From assembly GCA_016703945.1 (NCBI GenBank), contig JADJBC010000027.1, forward strand, positions 1 through 53,150: a stretch of DNA of 53,150 bases, written 5' to 3'. Shown here one piece after another: positions 50,464 to 53,150 of this stretch. The notes below the pieces were generated by a model. It did not search any database and had not been told where the DNA came from. It saw only the letters and a program-made list of their open reading frames with translations. The stretch is from Candidatus Aalborgicola danicus (GTDB lineage: Bacteria; Pseudomonadota; Gammaproteobacteria; Burkholderiales; Burkholderiaceae_C). Numbering within the stretch: the first letter of the stretch is position 1; the number at the start of each line of letters is the position of its first letter. The position numbers and the translations under genes are program-made.

Positions 50464-53150
50464 ATGCAGGACTGGCAGACGACGTTTTTGGGGATGCACG
50501 AGCTGCCCCGCGATATCAGCGACTTCGAGATGAAGGCGTTTTTCACCTTCGATGGTGCTGAGCGCGAGGCAATCAGCGCGCGCCGCGGTGACGCTCACAA
50601 GCTGGGCTTGGCGCTGCACATCGGTTTCCTGCGCATGAGTGGCCGCTTGCTTTATGCGTTTCGGGTGATTCCCGTCTTCCTATGGCGCCACTTGAGCGAG
50701 GAACTTGGCATTGCCACCCCTGATGTGGCTTCGCTGCGCACACTGTATGGCCGTGAAAAGACGCTGTTTGACCACCAGCAGCTGGCCTGCACGGTCCTGG
50801 GTTTTCGCTGGATGAGTGAGCACCAACGCCGCTCCCTGGTGCGTGAACTGCGGGACGAAGTGGCCCGTTGCGCCGACCGCGATCAACTGCTGGTGAGAGC
50901 CCGCCAATGGTTGTACAAAAACAAGCTGGTGATCGTGCACGAGCGAGCCATCCGGTCCTTGATTGCGAGCGCACTCACCCAGCTCGAGGCGGAAACAGGT
51001 GCCGCCATCGCCGCCAGCGTCGATGCAGCAACCCTTGATCGGTGGCGAACCTCGGTTGCAGAACTGCGCCCAGATGGGCAAACCCAACAAAGCTGGCTGT
51101 GGGCAGCACCGGCCAAGCACTCAACCCGCCAAATCAGCGAGGTACTGGAACGCATCGACCTGCTGTACGCGCTGGACGTTCATAAACACCTCGCAGACAT
51201 CCCCGATCTCATTTTGCGCCGCTACGCGCGCCGACTGGTCTCCAGGCCACCATCTGCCGGAGCCAAGATCAAGGAGCCAGCGCGCACCGTGGAGGTGGCC
51301 TGCTTTCTGCGGTACTGCCTGTTCACCACCACAGACCAATTGATTTTGATGGTGCAACGCCGGATTGCCGATCTGTGGCGTCAGGCTGCCGCCGAGGTCC
51401 CCGCCACCGTCAACTGGGCCGCAATGTACAAAACGCTGCTGGGTGAAGTGGAGGCCTTGAGCGCCAATGTTGCCGTGCCCGATGCCGAACTACGGGCAGG
51501 TCTTGAAGCATTGGTCACCGAAACCCAAAAACGTAAACCACCGAGCAGGGCCTCCCTGGTACGCGAAGGCTTGATAGATGGCATTCGGCCCGTACGGTCG
51601 CTGCTCGTCGCCATTGCAAAACTCCCGTGGCAGGCCACTGGCGAGCATCCGGCCATCGAATCCTTGGCCAAGCTGCAAGGGTTTTATCTCAAAAGTTCCA
51701 GAAAGCTGCCCGACGATGTTGTGGCCCCTACTCTGGGAAGGGTTTGGCAGGCTTCGATTTCCAGTCCAGACCGGGAGCGGGCCTTTCAGGCATTGGAGGT
51801 GGCGACCTTGTTTGCACTGCGTCGCGCAGTACGCAATGGCTCGGTCTGGATCGAACACAGTCTGAGCTTCAGGGGCCGTGCACGCTTGTTCTTCACGGAC
51901 GAGCGCTGGAAAGACGAGTCCAAGAAGCACTATGCCCGTCTATCCTTGCCAGGCAAGGCGGCCACATTCTTGAAGCCATTACTGGAAAGAGTAACTGCCG
52001 GTGTCGAGGCGGTGGCCGAGGCGGCGCGCAGTGGTGCACTGCGCGTCGACGATGAGCTCCATCTCTCAGCTCTCCCCGCTGAAGACGAAGACCCGGAAGT
52101 GACCAAGCTACGGGCAGCTCTGGATCACCGTATTGGTGAGGTGCAGTTACCAGAAGTGATTCTGGCCGTTGACGCTCAGGTGCGATTTAGCTGGATCATG
52201 CTCGGGCGGGAGCCGCGCTCTACCGACGAGTTGCTGATGGTCTATGCCGGCATCATGGCGCACGGCACCAGTCTGACCGCGGTCGAGTGCGCGCGCATGA
52301 TCCCGCAACTGTCTGCCACCAGCATCCGCCAGGCCATGCGCTGGGCGCGGGACGAACGTCGCCTGAGTCAGGCCTGCCAGGCGGTGTTGGAGTTCATGCA
52401 ACGCCACCCGATTGCTGCCACTTGGGGTCGCTCGGATTTGGCGTCGTCTGACATGATGAGCATGGAGACCACCAAACGAGTTTGGCAGGCCCGACTCGAT
52501 CCCCGGCGCAACACGCCTTCCATTGGAATTTACTCCCACGTGCGGGACCGTTGGGGGATCTTCCACGCCCAGCCGTTCGTGCTCAATGAGCGCCAGGCGG
52601 GCGTGGCCATCGAAGGCGTCATCCGCCAGGAGCGGCTGGAGACCAGTCAACTGGCTGTGGACACCCACGGCTACACCGACTTTGCGATGGCACTGGCCCG
52701 GTTGTTGGGCTTTGATCTTTGCCCGCGGTTGAAGGAATTGAAACAACGCCACCTGTTCGTGCCTCGCGGCGCCAAGGTGCCAGAAGAGATAAAGGCAGTG
52801 TGTGAGGCCAACATCGACATTGCCTTGATCGAAAAGCATTGGGATAGTCTGGTGCACTTGACAGCATCCGTGATGAGTGGCCACGCCAGTGCGGTGGCAG
52901 CACTGGCGCGATTTGGCTCGGCCGCCCAGGGTGATCCGATCTATGACGCTGGTGTGCAGTTGGGACGCTTGTTGCGTACGGCGTTTCTGGCGGACTACTT
53001 TGTCAAGGACCCCTTCCGCAATGAACTGCGCCGGGTGCTCAATCGTGGCGAGGCGGTTAATGCCCTCAAACGCGCCATCTATACCGGCCGCATCAGCCCG
53101 GCCCAGGCCAAGCGCGTGGATGAAATGCAGGCTGTGGCCGACGCGTTGAG
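50464..53150 (+). CDS. tnpA: Tn3-family transposase, IS1071-like (runs off the window)
   Basis: The frame opens at ATG 50464 and is uninterrupted to the end of the window (895 codons). The N-terminus (MQDWQTTFLGMHELPRDISD, then FEMKAFFTFDG) is the DUF4158 region of Tn3 transposases. The catalytic residues are visible: GRSDLASSDMMSMETTKR (first Asp), AVDTHGYTDFAMALARLLGF (second Asp) and RRVLNRGEAVNALKRAIYTG (Glu, near 53050). Family proteins have about 970 aa, so some 75-80 residues lie beyond the window. IS1071 elements are common on degradative plasmids of Comamonadaceae. The protein looks complete so far. Confidence 0.88.
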   Translation, partial: MQDWQTTFLGMHELPRDISDFEMKAFFTFDGAEREAISARRGDAHKLGLALHIGFLRMSGRLLYAFRVIPVFLWRHLSEELGIATPDVASLRTLYGREKTLFDHQQLACTVLGFRWMSEHQRRSLVRELRDEVARCADRDQLLVRARQWLYKNKLVIVHERAIRSLIASALTQLEAETGAAIAASVDAATLDRWRTSVAELRPDGQTQQSWLWAAPAKHSTRQISEVLERIDLLYALDVHKHLADIPDLILRRYARRLVSRPPSAGAKIKEPARTVEVACFLRYCLFTTTDQLILMVQRRIADLWRQAAAEVPATVNWAAMYKTLLGEVEALSANVAVPDAELRAGLEALVTETQKRKPPSRASLVREGLIDGIRPVRSLLVAIAKLPWQATGEHPAIESLAKLQGFYLKSSRKLPDDVVAPTLGRVWQASISSPDRERAFQALEVATLFALRRAVRNGSVWIEHSLSFRGRARLFFTDERWKDESKKHYARLSLPGKAATFLKPLLERVTAGVEAVAEAARSGALRVDDELHLSALPAEDEDPEVTKLRAALDHRIGEVQLPEVILAVDAQVRFSWIMLGREPRSTDELLMVYAGIMAHGTSLTAVECARMIPQLSATSIRQAMRWARDERRLSQACQAVLEFMQRHPIAATWGRSDLASSDMMSMETTKRVWQARLDPRRNTPSIGIYSHVRDRWGIFHAQPFVLNERQAGVAIEGVIRQERLETSQLAVDTHGYTDFAMALARLLGFDLCPRLKELKQRHLFVPRGAKVPEEIKAVCEANIDIALIEKHWDSLVHLTASVMSGHASAVAALARFGSAAQGDPIYDAGVQLGRLLRTAFLADYFVKDPFRNELRRVLNRGEAVNALKRAIYTGRISPAQAKRVDEMQAVADAL

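Overview
The window looks like part of a plasmid or other accessory replicon of a Burkholderiales bacterium (Comamonadaceae-like). This rests on the flavour of the small conserved families (DUF2164, DUF2789, DUF1178, a Lys/Ala-rich histone H1-like protein), on an IS1071-like Tn3-family element, and on a self-contained replication and partition unit at 42.8-48.6 kb. No rRNA, tRNA or CRISPR array was seen. Species cannot be fixed from sequence alone.

Layout. 0-6.8 kb: insertion-sequence debris (IS1380, ISKra4 and IS6 fragments) around an intact TOTE-type primase-helicase gene, an intact ParDE-like toxin-antitoxin pair and a badly frameshifted AbiEi/AbiEii-like pair. 6.9-15.1 kb: a compact accessory block with a large frameshifted tyrosine-recombinase-like gene, an intact 805-aa tyrosine recombinase, an intact ISAzo13-type transposase homologue that has lost catalytic residues, and a divergent 351-aa gene of unknown function. 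15.2-21.2 kb: mostly uncharacterised minus-strand genes, including a tightly overlapping five-gene run with a cold-shock/zinc-ribbon/membrane protein and two Xre/MbcA-like proteins. 21.5-31.7 kb: mixed housekeeping-like genes (ferredoxin, Lon N-terminal domain protein, thioesterase, DUF1178), several broken by frameshifts (endonuclease/phosphatase, class V aminotransferase, nuclease-ATPase). 31.8-42.7 kb: a second tyrosine integrase, TacAT-like, Xre, Phd/VapC and VapC toxin-antitoxin loci on both sides of a TnsB-TnsC-TniQ transposition operon. 42.8-48.6 kb: parB-parA, an iteron origin, a Rep_3 initiator and a DnaB helicase. 48.8-53.15 kb: a metallophosphoesterase gene cut by an IS21-family element, itself cut by an IS1071-like Tn3-family element that runs off the window.

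How it works together. The origin region carries four 22-bp iterons in exact tandem, a fifth iteron further on at a whole multiple of 22 bp, and a half-iteron inverted repeat over the rep promoter, so Rep probably initiates replication and represses itself. DnaB follows directly, so the replicon brings its own helicase. ParA and ParB overlap by a base, and two near-identical 19-bp palindromes at the end of parB are candidate centromere sites. Backbone and TnsBC/TniQ genes are intact, whereas many accessory genes carry one to three frameshifts; either this cargo is decaying or the assembly has local indel errors. The least described parts are the recombinase plus dead-transposase block (6.9-15.1 kb) and the five-gene operon at 16.6-19.3 kb.
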